Numbered from the stretch's first letter, positions 8,735 to 16,760 are shown. The stretch is DNA of 64,000 bases from Luteimonas_C sp035250245 (GCA_035250245.1 DATFFH010000088.1:1-64000); one strand, 5' to 3'. Notes: generated from the letters alone by a model not told the origin. Made by a program: numbers and translations.

Positions 8735-8930
8735 ATGATCACGGAAAGATGGCCTACGTGAAGCGCAGAACCTGGGTGGCGCCTTCGTCTGGTAGTTCAG
8801 CGGCGACGATGCGCAAGGAAGCCTAATCACGGCGGCGAGCGACGGTTTGAAGTAACCGCGACGCCGGCCCACCCCCGTGCCGGCCGATGTGGCGGCGCCG
8901 GCCTCCTCGCGGAGGCCGGCGTTTTGTCTT
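8735..8930 (+). pseudogene. Degenerate copy of the chitinase 3' end and terminator (copy B)
   Basis: From ATGATCACGG onward this stretch matches 8033-8222, covering the last 40 codons of the chitinase, its stop region and the CCACCCCCGTGCCGG stretch up to the terminator hairpin. Two single-base deletions (GGAAAAG to GGAAAG, GTGAAAG to GTGAAG) shift the frame. A TAG replaces the glutamate codon of VWEFSG. It has no start and cannot be translated usefully. It is a segmental duplication remnant rather than an insertion sequence. Confidence 0.85.
8896..8930 (+). terminator. Intrinsic terminator of duplicate copy B
   Basis: Eleven-bp stem CGCCGGCCTCC/GGAGGCCGGCG around TCGC, followed by TTTTGTCTT. 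It is orphaned from any plus-strand gene. The stem can also form on the minus strand and lies just after the 3' end of the 78-aa gene there. Confidence 0.7.
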
Positions 8931-8944
8931 CGTGCTTACGGCCG

Positions 8945-9181
8945 TTAGCGGAATACGTTCTTGCTGATATAGGTGTAGCAATAGCTCATATAGTCCGCGT
9001 AATCCTCAATGCATACCTCGCACTCCCAGATATCCGAGCCGATCTTCTTGCAGCGCGGGCTGGGCTGCTCGGGACGCGGCTCAGGCGTGCGGTCGGTCCC
9101 GGCGCGGGATGCGCTGGCGTTGCCGACGCCTAACGTCAAAGCGAAGCACGTCGAAGCAATAACGAGAAATTGGTTTTTCAT
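8945..9181 (-). CDS. Small cysteine-rich secreted protein, paralogue
   Basis: A 78-aa protein with a Sec signal (about residues 1-25, ending NASAS). The mature region has the same C-x3-GSDIW-x-C-x2-C motif as the 95-aa protein at 8250-8537, plus one further cysteine (SYCYTY). It lies opposite and just beyond chitinase-tail copy B, exactly as its paralogue lies beyond the real chitinase end. Outside the motif the two sequences have diverged strongly, so the duplication is old or selection acts only on the cysteine core. Function unknown. Confidence 0.6.
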   Translation of the reverse strand: MKNQFLVIASTCFALTLGVGNASASRAGTDRTPEPRPEQPSPRCKKIGSDIWECEVCIEDYADYMSYCYTYISKNVFR

Positions 9182-9523
9182 CTGATTTCCTAAGGGTATT
9201 TTCGGAATGCAGCTTCAGCCGGACGCAAGCGCATCCAAGCCAGATGAAAGACGAAAAGAAAGCATGGCAGTGGCCACATTTGACAGCGAAAAACCAGCTG
9301 TAATCCGGTCCGCAAATGATTTGATATCGGCCTCAACGGCAGGCACGAATCGCATCGCCACGGTTTCAAGCTTATTTTCCGATTTATGCACCACCACCAT
9401 CAACTCAAACTCGCAGAGCCGGCACTTTCAGAATAGTTATTGATCAGCCCATCGGTATTAATTGAACGATGGCAAGACCCGGATGACGTCGTCGGGCAAG
9501 TCCGCAGCGGCGCATCAAGCAAT

Positions 9524-9757
9524 CAACCGCCGGCACCGTATTCACCGACGCCAACGCACGGCGGCCTGGAAATGCGCCAGCAACGCGTTCTTGGCCTACC
9601 GCACCGGCGATGGTGACGATGCCCACGAGCCTGACCGACGCCTTGGTCCGGGAATTCAGCGGCGACGACGCACAAGGAAGCCTGATCACGGTGGTTAGTG
9701 ATAGTTGAAGTAACCGCGCCGCCAGCCACCCCCGTGCCGGCCGATGTGGCGCTTTTG
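9524..9757 (+). pseudogene. Degenerate copy of the chitinase 3' end (copy C)
   Basis: This matches the chitinase from the codons for FTDANAR (about position 7957) to past the stop, with an internal scrambled section. GAATTCAGCGGCGACGA and AAGGAAGCCTGATCACGG are preserved. It shares GAAGTAACCGCG and CCGATGTGGCG with copy B but not with the real gene, so B and C descend from one intermediate. The terminator hairpin is deleted, leaving only its TTTTGTCTT tail, and a REP head follows at once. Confidence 0.75.
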
Positions 9758-9761
9758 TCTT

Positions 9762-9921
9762 GTAGAGCGGAGCTTGCTCCGCTGCCTTTGCTTCGCTCTT
9801 GTGGGAGCAGCTTCAGCCGCGAGCTCATCAGGACCGTTGTTGTGGAAATAGCTCGCGGCTGAAGCCGCTCCAACAAGAGCGAGAGCAAGGGGCAAGAGCA
9901 GCGGAGCAAGCTCCGCTCTAC
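9762..9921. repeat. Composite REP: beta-alpha-alpha-beta
   Basis: Outer pair GTAG-AGCGGAGCTTGCTCCGCT and its inverse (GTAG heads outward); inner pair of the GAGC-GGCTTCAGCC-GCGAGC type with variant heads. The inner pair is nested in the outer one. The same nesting occurs at 44174-44336. Confidence 0.85.
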
Positions 9922-9935
9922 AAAAACAAAAAGCG

Positions 9936-11030
9936 CTATTGCAGGGAAGCGATGCGGATTAGATCGTCCAACAGTGCCGAGGCTGTGACTTCGGCGCCGG
10001 CGCCCGGGCCTTGGACGACCAGCGGCTGTTCGAAATAGCGGTCGCTGCGGATCGCCACGCGGTTGTCCGTGCCGCTGCCGCCGCACAACGGATGGTTGGC
10101 CGGCAAGGCTCGCACACCGACGCTGGCGCCGTCGGTGCCGAAACGTCCGACGAAGCGGAGTTCGGCGCCGTCGCGGTAGGCCTCCTGGTACCGCTCGCGC
10201 AATGGCGCATCGAGCAGCGCCAGGCGCTCGTCGAGCGTTTCCCCGCCGGCCGCAGCGAGCGCTTCGGGCACAAGCGAATCGACCTGGATTTCGTGCGCTT
10301 CCAGCGCGATGCCCGCCGCGCGCGCCAGGATCAACAACTTGCGCCGCACATCCTCGCCGGACAAGTCGATGCGCGGGTCGGGTTCGGTGTAACCGGCCTC
10401 CCGCGCTTCGCGCACGAAACCGGAGAACGGGCGCATGCCGTCGTATTTGTCGAACAGCCACGCGAGCGAGCCGGACAGCACGCCTTCGACCGCATGGATC
10501 GCGTCGCCGCCGGCGACGAGTTCGCGGATCGAACGCAGCAGCGGCAACCCGGCACCGACGGTGGCGCTGTCGCCGTAATGCGCGCGACCTTCGCGCTGGG
10601 CACGGGCGATCGCCTGCGCGCGCAGCAGGTCGGCGCCGTTGCCGAGCTTGTTGGCGGTGACCACGTGGACGCCGTGCGCCAGCCAATCGGCGTGGCGCGC
10701 CGCGACGGCGTCGCTGGCAGTGGCGTCGACGACGATGTCGCCGCGGCGCAGGCGGGCGATGTCGATCTCGCGCGGCTCGCCATCGCGCGGCGCTTCGCAG
10801 GCGGCACGCAAGGCCTGCTCCGGGGCGGCGGCCGCATCGAAATGCCCGCGCGAATTGGCCAGCAGTTCGAACGCCGGCAAAGCCACTCCGCGCTGCGCCA
10901 GACGCTGATGCCGCGCGACGAAAGCGCGGCCGACGGTGCCGGTCCCGAGCAGGACGATGCGCGATTGCCGTGGCACCCGCGCCGACGCGGCGACGCCGGC
11001 TTGGTTGCGCGCCGTCGCCGCGAGGCTCAC
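9936..11030 (-). CDS. hom: Homoserine dehydrogenase
   Basis: NAD(P)-dependent reduction of aspartate semialdehyde to homoserine, the branch point to methionine and threonine; 364 aa, cytoplasmic. The nucleotide-binding loop LLGTGTVG is near residue 30, followed by VTANKLG and the catalytic segment DPRIDLSGEDVRRKLLILAR. It lacks an aspartokinase domain and a C-terminal ACT domain, so allosteric threonine control is not evident. The GTG start at 11030 overlaps the metB stop (GTGA), giving translational coupling in the metX-metB-hom operon; the frame is open upstream inside metB but that extension is not real. Xanthomonads often call this gene thrA. Confidence 0.9.
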   Translation of the reverse strand: MSLAATARNQAGVAASARVPRQSRIVLLGTGTVGRAFVARHQRLAQRGVALPAFELLANSRGHFDAAAAPEQALRAACEAPRDGEPREIDIARLRRGDIVVDATASDAVAARHADWLAHGVHVVTANKLGNGADLLRAQAIARAQREGRAHYGDSATVGAGLPLLRSIRELVAGGDAIHAVEGVLSGSLAWLFDKYDGMRPFSGFVREAREAGYTEPDPRIDLSGEDVRRKLLILARAAGIALEAHEIQVDSLVPEALAAAGGETLDERLALLDAPLRERYQEAYRDGAELRFVGRFGTDGASVGVRALPANHPLCGGSGTDNRVAIRSDRYFEQPLVVQGPGAGAEVTASALLDDLIRIASLQ

Positions 11031-12235
11031 GCGTCCACCCGTTTGCGCTGGCCGGCTTCGATCACGGCCTGGGCGCGGTCGAGCGCCGCGGCCAGATCCG
11101 CCTGCAGGTCTTCGACCGCTTCGATGCCGACCGACAGCCGCAGCAGACCGTCGGACAAGCCGGCGGCCGCACGCGCTTCGGCGCTCATCGCCGCGTGCGT
11201 CATCGTCGCCGGATGCGCGATCAGGCTTTCCACCCCGCCCAAGGATTCGGCCAGAGTGAAACATTGTAGGCCTTCGACGAAGGCGCGCACCGCTTCCTCG
11301 TCGCCGTCGAGCTCGACACTGAGCATCGCGCCGAAGCCTTTCTGCTGGCGCGCGGCGAGCGCGTGGCCCGTGTGCGATTCCAACCCCGGGTAATAGACCT
11401 TCGCCACGGCCGGATGCGCGTCGAGCTGCGCGGCGATCGCGGCCGCATTCTCCTGATGCACGCGCAGGCGCGCATCCAGCGTGCGCAGGCCGCGCAAGGT
11501 CAGGAAGCTGTCGAACGGCGAACCGGTGATGCCCAGTGCGTTCGCCCACCACACGAATTGGTCGTGCAGTTCCTGCGTTTTCGCCACCACCGCGCCGCCG
11601 ACCACGTCGCTGTGGCCGTTGATGTACTTGGTGGTGGAATGCACCACCACGTCGGCGCCGAATTCGATCGGCGTCTGCAAGGCGGGCGACAGGAAGGTGT
11701 TGTCGACCACCGCGATCGCGCCTTTAGCGTGCGCGGCCTCGATCACGAAACGCAGGTCGGTGATACGCAGCAGCGGGTTGGACGGGGTTTCGATCCACAC
11801 CACTTTCGGCGCCGGCTCCAAAGCCGCGGTCAGCGCGCGCGGATCGGTCAGGTCGGCCAGCTCCAATTCGAATAGGCCCTTGGCGGCCAGCGCCTTGAAC
11901 AGACGCCAGCTGCCGCCGTAACCGTCGTGCGGCACGACCAGGCGGTCGCCCGGCTGCAGCAGCGCGTTCAACACCAGCGTGATCGCGGCCATACCGGTGG
12001 CGGTGACCACGCCGCCGGCGCCGCCTTCCAGCTCGGCCAACGCCTCGCCCAGCAGATCGCGGGTCGGATTGCCGCTGCGCGTGTAGTCGTACTGGCGCTT
12101 GTCGTTGAAGCCGGCGAAGCTGAAATTGCTGGACAGCACGAGCGGCGGCGTGACCGCGCCGAACGCGGTGTCGCGGTCGATGCCGGCGCGTACCGCGCGG
12201 GTCGCCTGGCGACAGTTCGAATCCTGCCCGCTCAT
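11027..12235 (-). CDS. metB: Cystathionine gamma-synthase/PLP-dependent sulfur-transfer enzyme
   Basis: PLP enzyme of the Cys/Met metabolism family, 402 aa, forming cystathionine from an O-acyl-homoserine and cysteine (or homocysteine by direct sulfhydrylation). Visible landmarks are YDYTRSGNPTRD, the PLP-phosphate loop around TATGMAAI, D178 in VVDNTF and the Schiff-base lysine K203 in HSTTKYINGHSD. It overlaps metX by 4 bp (ATGA) and hom by 4 bp. Position between metX and hom supports metB; family members such as MetZ cannot be fully excluded from sequence alone. Confidence 0.88.
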   Translation of the reverse strand: MSGQDSNCRQATRAVRAGIDRDTAFGAVTPPLVLSSNFSFAGFNDKRQYDYTRSGNPTRDLLGEALAELEGGAGGVVTATGMAAITLVLNALLQPGDRLVVPHDGYGGSWRLFKALAAKGLFELELADLTDPRALTAALEPAPKVVWIETPSNPLLRITDLRFVIEAAHAKGAIAVVDNTFLSPALQTPIEFGADVVVHSTTKYINGHSDVVGGAVVAKTQELHDQFVWWANALGITGSPFDSFLTLRGLRTLDARLRVHQENAAAIAAQLDAHPAVAKVYYPGLESHTGHALAARQQKGFGAMLSVELDGDEEAVRAFVEGLQCFTLAESLGGVESLIAHPATMTHAAMSAEARAAAGLSDGLLRLSVGIEAVEDLQADLAAALDRAQAVIEAGQRKRVDA

Positions 12236-13257
12236 GCCGCACCTCCGCGACAGTCGGCGAACACCGGCCGCAGGATCGCGGCAACCGCGTCGGCCTCCTT
12301 CAGGAAGGCGTCGTGGCCGAACTTGGAGCGCAGCACGCGCACTTGCGTATCGGCGCGGACCTGTTCGACCAGGGCGTAGCAATCGGCGATCGGCACCAGC
12401 AGATCGTCTTCCACCGCCACCACCGTCGTGGTCACGGCGATGCGGGAAGCGTCGACGCTGTGCAGGTCGATCGACTCGGACAGGCGGGTGTAGGCGGTGG
12501 CGTCGAAACGTTCGACGAAACGCGAACCGCAGGCGTCCAGATAATCTTCCGAAGCGCAGCGCGCGCGGGCGCCGTCGACCACCGCGGCCGCGTCGAAGCG
12601 TTCGGCGAACTCCTGCGGCGTGCGGTAGCTGAGGATGGCCAGCTGCCGTGCCAGCGACAGGCCCTGGTCTTCGGCGCATTGCAACTGGCCGAGCGCGACG
12701 ATCTTGCGCTGCAGCGCGCGCCAAGCGCTGGCGTAGGGGTGGGCGCGGTGCGCGCCGCTGATCGCGACCAAGTGGCGCAGGCGCTCGCCGTAATGGGCGG
12801 CGAACTGCAGCCCGACCATCGCGCCGTACGAGCAACCGACGAACGCGGCCAGCGTGCGCACGCCCAGCGCGTCGAGCACCGCGGCGATGGCGTCGGCCTG
12901 GTCGGCGCTGTCGATCGGCGCATCGAGCGTCCCGTCGGCGCCGAGCCAATCGATCGCGATCACCCGCAAGCCGGCGAACGTGCCGGCCTGCGCCTGCCAC
13001 CAGCCGGCCTGGGGGAAAGCGCCGCTGGCGATCACGTGGCGGTCGGCGGAAATGCCGCCGGCGACCAGCACCGCGGGCGCGCCGGCCGGGCCCACCGCTT
13101 CATAGCGGACGCGCAGCTCGCGACGGCCGGCATGGCGCAGGTCCAGCTCCAGCGCGACTTCGCCGCGCACGGCGTCGCGGCCCTGCACGGGCTCGAAGGC
13201 ATAGGGTGAAACGTAAGGGTGGGTTGCGAATTGCGCGGCGCTTTCGACGAGGCTCAT
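12232..13257 (-). CDS. metX: Homoserine O-acyltransferase, MetX type
   Basis: Alpha/beta-hydrolase fold acyltransferase, 341 aa, activating homoserine for methionine synthesis. The nucleophile elbow is GCSYGAM with S143; the acid and histidine of the triad lie in the EDDLLVP and FGHDAFLKE segments. Xanthomonad MetX enzymes are reported to prefer succinyl-CoA although the fold is that of acetyltransferases, so homoserine O-succinyltransferase is likely here. The ATG at 13257 starts MSLVES directly downstream of the S-box leader. First gene of the metX-metB-hom operon, presumably repressed by S-adenosylmethionine through the leader. Confidence 0.9.
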   Translation of the reverse strand: MSLVESAAQFATHPYVSPYAFEPVQGRDAVRGEVALELDLRHAGRRELRVRYEAVGPAGAPAVLVAGGISADRHVIASGAFPQAGWWQAQAGTFAGLRVIAIDWLGADGTLDAPIDSADQADAIAAVLDALGVRTLAAFVGCSYGAMVGLQFAAHYGERLRHLVAISGAHRAHPYASAWRALQRKIVALGQLQCAEDQGLSLARQLAILSYRTPQEFAERFDAAAVVDGARARCASEDYLDACGSRFVERFDATAYTRLSESIDLHSVDASRIAVTTTVVAVEDDLLVPIADCYALVEQVRADTQVRVLRSKFGHDAFLKEADAVAAILRPVFADCRGGAA

Positions 13258-13333
13258 GGCGATATCCGGTTGGGGACAAGGCCATCGGTGCTTGCGGGCG
13301 CGTCGGAAGTCGAACCCCGCCGATACGGCGGAG

Positions 13334-13457
13334 CGCAACCATCTTCACGGCGGACGTACAGGTCCCCGCAGGACTTGGCACCTTCGACGGAGCTTTCGCT
13401 CCATCGGGTTGCCCCGGCGTCTTCGGGCCTGTCCCTCAGCCGGTCTCGATGGATGCG
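13334..13457 (-). ncRNA. SAM-I (S-box) riboswitch
   Basis: The leader RNA of metX shows the S-box core in order: GAGGGACAGGCCC, the CCGGGGCAACC segment, and the later GGTGCCAAGTCCTGC. The ends pair as P1 (CGCATCCATC with GATGGTTGCG, one mismatch). It senses S-adenosylmethionine and shuts down the methionine operon. A following hairpin, CTCCGCCG-TAT-CGGCGGGG at 13321-13339 partly overlapping the P1 3' strand, could be the expression platform. It is not followed by a good U-run, so the control mode is open. Confidence 0.9.
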
Positions 13458-13483
13458 CATAGACTGCCAGCCGTTTCCGGGTC

Positions 13484-13512
13484 TGTCAATCGCTTCATGC
13501 GCATGAAGCGAT
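13484..13512 (-). promoter_or_regulatory. metX promoter -35 overlapped by a 24-bp palindrome
   Basis: TTGACA sits at 13489-13484 on the minus strand, about 27 bp before the riboswitch; the -10 is poor. Immediately upstream, 13489-13512 is a perfect palindrome with half-site ATCGCTTCATGC. The site lies between metX and the divergent lipoprotein gene and could be an operator for either. It does not fit the MetR consensus (TGAA-N5-TTCA), because the half-sites are in the opposite order. Confidence 0.5.
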
Positions 13513-13558
13513 ATTATTTTTCGTGACCGGCGGCGGGCTCATCCCGCATACTGAACCG

Positions 13559-14659
13559 ATGAGTACATCCCACCGCCTGCTGGCGCTCGCTTTGATCTGC
13601 CTGGCGGGCTGTTCGACCGTGCCGGAGCAGTCCAGCAAGTCCGCCCAGCCCGCCTTGCCGGCCGATGACACGACCCAGATCCCCGAAACTTACATTTCCG
13701 AAGAGCACCCGGCCGACGAACTGGATTCCCTGGCCGCCTGGCCCAAGGACGACGGCGGGCTGTGGGTGATCGCGACCGCCAAGTCCACCCATCATCTGGT
13801 GGTGTTCGACGGCGACAGCGGCGAACGTCTGCGCGAAGTGGGCGGCAAAGGCCCGGCGCTGGGCCAGTTCAACCGGCCCAACGGCATCGCCGTGTTCGGC
13901 GATTACCTGTTCGTGGTCGAACGCGACAACCACCGCGTGCAGGTGCTGTCCCTGCCCGACTTCAAGCCGCTGACCACGTTCGGCGCCGACGAATTGCGCG
14001 CGCCGTACGGCGTCTGGCTGCATGAGACCGCGCCCGACGAATTGGATCTGTACGTCACCGACAGCTTCATGGAAGGCAAGAAGTACGACGTGGTGCCGCC
14101 GCTGGCGGAGCTGGACAAGCGCGTGCGCCGCTACCGAGTGCGGATCGGCGACGACGATGGCGTGCAGGCCGAATCGCAGGGTTCCTTCGGCGACACCACG
14201 CCGGACGCGGCGCTGCGCATCGTCGAATCGATCGGCGGCGATCCGGCCAACGACCGTCTGCTGATCGCCGAAGAGGACACCCGCGTGGGCACCGATCTGC
14301 GCGAATACGATCTGGCCGGCCGTTACGTGGGCAAGAGCCTGGCGCCAGGCCGGTTCCGCGCCCAGGCCGAAGGCGTGGCGCTGTGGGATTGCAGTGGCGG
14401 CCAAGGCTATTGGGTGGCGGTCGATCAGGCCGATCCGCGCACCGTGTTCCTGTTGTTCGACCGGTCGACGCTGGATTACCGCGGCAGCTTCATCGGCACC
14501 GCCACCGGCCACACTGACGGTATCGCGCTGCATGCCGCGGCGACGCGACGTTTCCCGTCCGGCGCGCTGTTCGCCGTGCACGGCGACAAGGCGATGGCCG
14601 CGTTCGACCTGGCGGATGTGGCGCGCGACCTGCGCCTCGATTCGGCATGCGTGCGCTGA
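13559..14659 (+). CDS. Beta-propeller lipoprotein, NHL/phytase-like
   Basis: A 366-aa lipoprotein with lipobox LAGC at about residue 19. Repeated blades follow, for example FNRPNGIAVFGDYLFVVERDNHRVQVL and APYGVWLHETAPDELDLYVTDS, typical of NHL and beta-propeller phytase-like proteins. The acidic loops could bind calcium. A phytase (phosphate release from inositol phosphates) is possible, but I cannot identify the catalytic set with certainty. Start ATG 13559 chosen because the signal peptide begins there. It overlaps the M23 gene by 13 bp, so the two are co-transcribed. Confidence 0.7.
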   Translation: MSTSHRLLALALICLAGCSTVPEQSSKSAQPALPADDTTQIPETYISEEHPADELDSLAAWPKDDGGLWVIATAKSTHHLVVFDGDSGERLREVGGKGPALGQFNRPNGIAVFGDYLFVVERDNHRVQVLSLPDFKPLTTFGADELRAPYGVWLHETAPDELDLYVTDSFMEGKKYDVVPPLAELDKRVRRYRVRIGDDDGVQAESQGSFGDTTPDAALRIVESIGGDPANDRLLIAEEDTRVGTDLREYDLAGRYVGKSLAPGRFRAQAEGVALWDCSGGQGYWVAVDQADPRTVFLLFDRSTLDYRGSFIGTATGHTDGIALHAAATRRFPSGALFAVHGDKAMAAFDLADVARDLRLDSACVR

Positions 14660-15564
14660 GCCGACCGAACGCGGTCCACATCGCCGCGTTGGTCCTGGCC
14701 GGCGCCGCGTTCGGGGCATCGGCCGAACAGGCCTATCGCTGGAAAGACCGCGCCGGCGTCGTCCATTACGGCGACCATGCGCCCGAGTCCGCGAGCAGCC
14801 GGATCGAGCGGATCCCCCTGACCGACGGCCCGCACGCGGCGGTGCGATTACGCATCGAAGACCGCGGCGGACGCTATGCGGCCTTCGCCGACAACGCCCT
14901 GGCCGGGCCGGTCGAAGTGATGCTGCAGTACCGCCGCAACCGCAACTTCGGCAGCGAACCCACCCTGCCCGCGCGCGCGATCGTCGCAGCGGGAAGCAGC
15001 GCGCTGATCGCAAACCTGTTCACTGCCGACAGCACCCGGCCGGGCGATTACGAAGTCTTTTTGGACGGCGTGCCGGGCGATCCGAACGCGAAACCACGCG
15101 AATTCGAATACCTGATTCCGGTGGCGACCCCGTCGCTGCGCATCGACCAGGGTTTCGGCGGCGGTTTCAGCCACGCCGATCCGCCTAACCGTTACGCGCT
15201 GGATTTCGCCGCACCGATCGGCACCCCGGTCATGGCCGCGCGCAGCGGCATCGTGATGCAGGTGGAATCGGACTTCGCACAGGCCGGCCTGAGCGAAGAG
15301 CAGTACGGGGGCCGCGCCAACTTCGTCCGCATCCTGCACGACGACGGCACCATGGCCTTGTACGCGCATCTGCAGCAGGACGGGGCTCTGGTGCGTGTCG
15401 GCCAGCGCATCCGCCAGGGCCAGCAGATCGGCCTGTCGGGCAACACCGGATTCACCAGCGGCCCGCATCTGCATTTCGCGGTGCAGGTGAACCGCGGCAT
15501 GCGGCTGGAATCGGTCCCGTTCCGGATGCGCGGGCCGCAAGGCGTGCTTCAGTTCGCGCGTTGA
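14647..15564 (+). CDS. M23 family zinc endopeptidase (LytM-like)
   Basis: Secreted or periplasmic peptidoglycan endopeptidase candidate, 305 aa. Signal peptide 1-26; an N-terminal DUF4124-like segment (YRWKDRAGVVHYGDHAP); C-terminal LytM domain from about residue 165. Zinc ligands are visible as H and D in FSHADPPNRYALDFA and the HLHF motif near residue 277. All catalytic motifs are present, unlike regulatory LytM factors such as EnvC. In a lytic bacterium it may act on its own wall or on prey. It overlaps the upstream lipoprotein gene by 13 bp. Confidence 0.85.
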   Translation: MRALSRPNAVHIAALVLAGAAFGASAEQAYRWKDRAGVVHYGDHAPESASSRIERIPLTDGPHAAVRLRIEDRGGRYAAFADNALAGPVEVMLQYRRNRNFGSEPTLPARAIVAAGSSALIANLFTADSTRPGDYEVFLDGVPGDPNAKPREFEYLIPVATPSLRIDQGFGGGFSHADPPNRYALDFAAPIGTPVMAARSGIVMQVESDFAQAGLSEEQYGGRANFVRILHDDGTMALYAHLQQDGALVRVGQRIRQGQQIGLSGNTGFTSGPHLHFAVQVNRGMRLESVPFRMRGPQGVLQFAR

Positions 15565-15571
15565 TTCAAAT

Positions 15572-15740
15572 CCTTCTCCCTCCGGGAGAAGGTGCCCGAA
15601 GGGCGGATGAGGGTTCGGCGATGCGACCGTTTTTCCGATCGCAGGGAACGAGTTGGCCTACGAAGCGTCGCGAGATTGCGACACTCGCCGCACATCGAAC
15701 CCTCACCCCGTCCCCTCTCCCGGGGGGAGAGGGGCTTTTT
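15572..15740. repeat. CTCTCCC-type intergenic repeat
   Basis: Left end CCTTCTCCCTCCGGGAGAAGG and GAGGGTTCGGCGATGCGA; right end CGAACCCTCACCCC followed by a CCCTCTCCC palindrome. The two halves are roughly inverted copies. A close relative lies at 52360-52480 and a half-copy at 63484-63540. Confidence 0.8.
15712..15740 (+). terminator. Terminator formed by the repeat end
   Basis: Ten-bp stem CCCCTCTCCC/GGGAGAGGGG with a 3-nt loop and CTTTTT. It can terminate the lipoprotein-M23 transcript. It ends at the first base of the minus-strand DUF1521 stop codon. Confidence 0.75.
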
Positions 15741-16525
15741 CAGACGCGCGCGATCGTGACGTTCAACTGATGGTCCGCGCCCAGTCCGAACGGCAGCGGC
15801 GGGACCGGCACGCTGATGTGCTCGGCATCGCTATCGCCTTCCACTTCGATCATGGCGCCGTTGATCGACACCGAGGACAGGCCGCCGAAGTCGGCGAACA
15901 TGCTGGTCAGGCGCGTCATCATCGATACGCCGCCTTGCTTGACCTCGTCGGTGGCGTTGATGAACGCCTGATCGACGCTGCGCAGCTGGCCGTCGCTGCC
16001 GACGGCGACGAAACCGCTGCCGTTGGCGTTCTCGCGCAGTACGTTGCCTTCGTCGAGGATCACCTCCAGATCGCCGCCGGCGCGGGCGTCGACATCGACG
16101 AAGCCCAGGTCACCGCGGGCGTTGGAATCGATGCCCTCGATATGCGCCACGTATTGGCCGCCGCCGTCCACGATGGTCAGCTGGGAAGCGACGGTCGCAC
16201 CGTTGTTGCCCTCACCCCATGGCGTGGTGGCGATGGTCAGGCGGGTGCCGTCGTCCAGCACGAAGGTGGTCTGGCCCCAGAAATCGAAGGCGTGCTTGCC
16301 GTCGACCTCCACGTGCGGATCGCCCCAGATCCGGTAGTTCTCGCCGGTGTTCTTGTTGTGGATCAGGATCTGGTTGTTGTCGTCGGCGGTGATCCGGTAG
16401 TTCGCGTTCTCGAACTGCACCTTGCCGTCCGCGGTCCGCTGCGTGGATGGACTCTGCCGACCGTTGCATCCGCCGACGGCGATCTGCGACCTGGCCGCGA
16501 AATCGCCGGTGATGAAATCGCCCAT
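15740..16525 (-). CDS. DUF1521 protein with GDPH metal-induced self-cleavage motif
   Basis: A 261-aa protein of the DUF1521 type. Residues 64-80 read NYRIWGDPHVEVDGKHA, with GDPH at 68-71. In rhizobial NopE effectors and a Vibrio homologue this family (MIIA, metal-ion-inducible autocleavage) cuts itself between Asp and Pro when calcium is present. The downstream acidic segments (GNNGATVASQ, DSNARGDLGFVDVDARAGGD) could hold the metal site. It has no signal peptide, so export, if any, would be non-Sec. It is a single gene with its own 3' end inside a repeat. Self-cleavage is inferred from the motif and not shown here. Confidence 0.75.
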   Translation of the reverse strand: MGDFITGDFAARSQIAVGGCNGRQSPSTQRTADGKVQFENANYRITADDNNQILIHNKNTGENYRIWGDPHVEVDGKHAFDFWGQTTFVLDDGTRLTIATTPWGEGNNGATVASQLTIVDGGGQYVAHIEGIDSNARGDLGFVDVDARAGGDLEVILDEGNVLRENANGSGFVAVGSDGQLRSVDQAFINATDEVKQGGVSMMTRLTSMFADFGGLSSVSINGAMIEVEGDSDAEHISVPVPPLPFGLGADHQLNVTIARV

Positions 16526-16667
16526 GGCTGCCCCTCCCTCATGCGATTGAAGGGATTCAAGTCCCCGCTCCCCGCCGCCGCAAGCTAGGAAGCGCCCGCG
16601 CTAGGGGCGCCCCCAACTAGGGCGCGTCCGATATTGCAGAAGAGCGCAAACGAGAGTTCCGGCTTTA

Positions 16668-16721
16668 GTGGGAGGGCTTCAGCCCCGACTGCCATCCCTG
16701 TCGAGATGTAGCCCCTCCCAC
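16668..16721. repeat. REP-like inverted pair, divergent family
   Basis: GTGGGAGGGCTTCAGCCCC and an inverted arm ending GCCCCTCCCAC. A GTGG-headed relative of the REP units, with a different stem. Confidence 0.65.
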
Positions 16722-16760
16722 AAGAGTAGCCCTCGGACCGTTTAAGCGCTGCCGAACCCT

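Larger units (their letters stand above)
9182..9935. other. Gene-poor stretch with duplicate copy C and REP cluster
   Basis: About 750 bp before hom. The left part (9182-9520) has lower GC than its flanks and contains only short overlapping ORFs; the best, on the minus strand at 9215-9403, would give 62 aa with no convincing ribosome site and no recognised family. The right part holds the third chitinase-tail copy and a four-unit REP cluster. Confidence 0.5.

Noticed and set aside
8542..8761. Overlapping short ORFs on both strands (66-67 aa)
   Set aside because: No ribosome site, no signal, and overlap each other; probably decayed duplicate DNA.
11031..11552. N-terminal extension of homoserine dehydrogenase
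   Set aside because: It lies inside metB in another frame; GTG 11030 with GTGA overlap fits the operon.
13489..13512. MetR-binding site at the metX promoter
   Set aside because: MetR sites read TGAA-N5-TTCA; here the half-sites are TTCA then TGAA.
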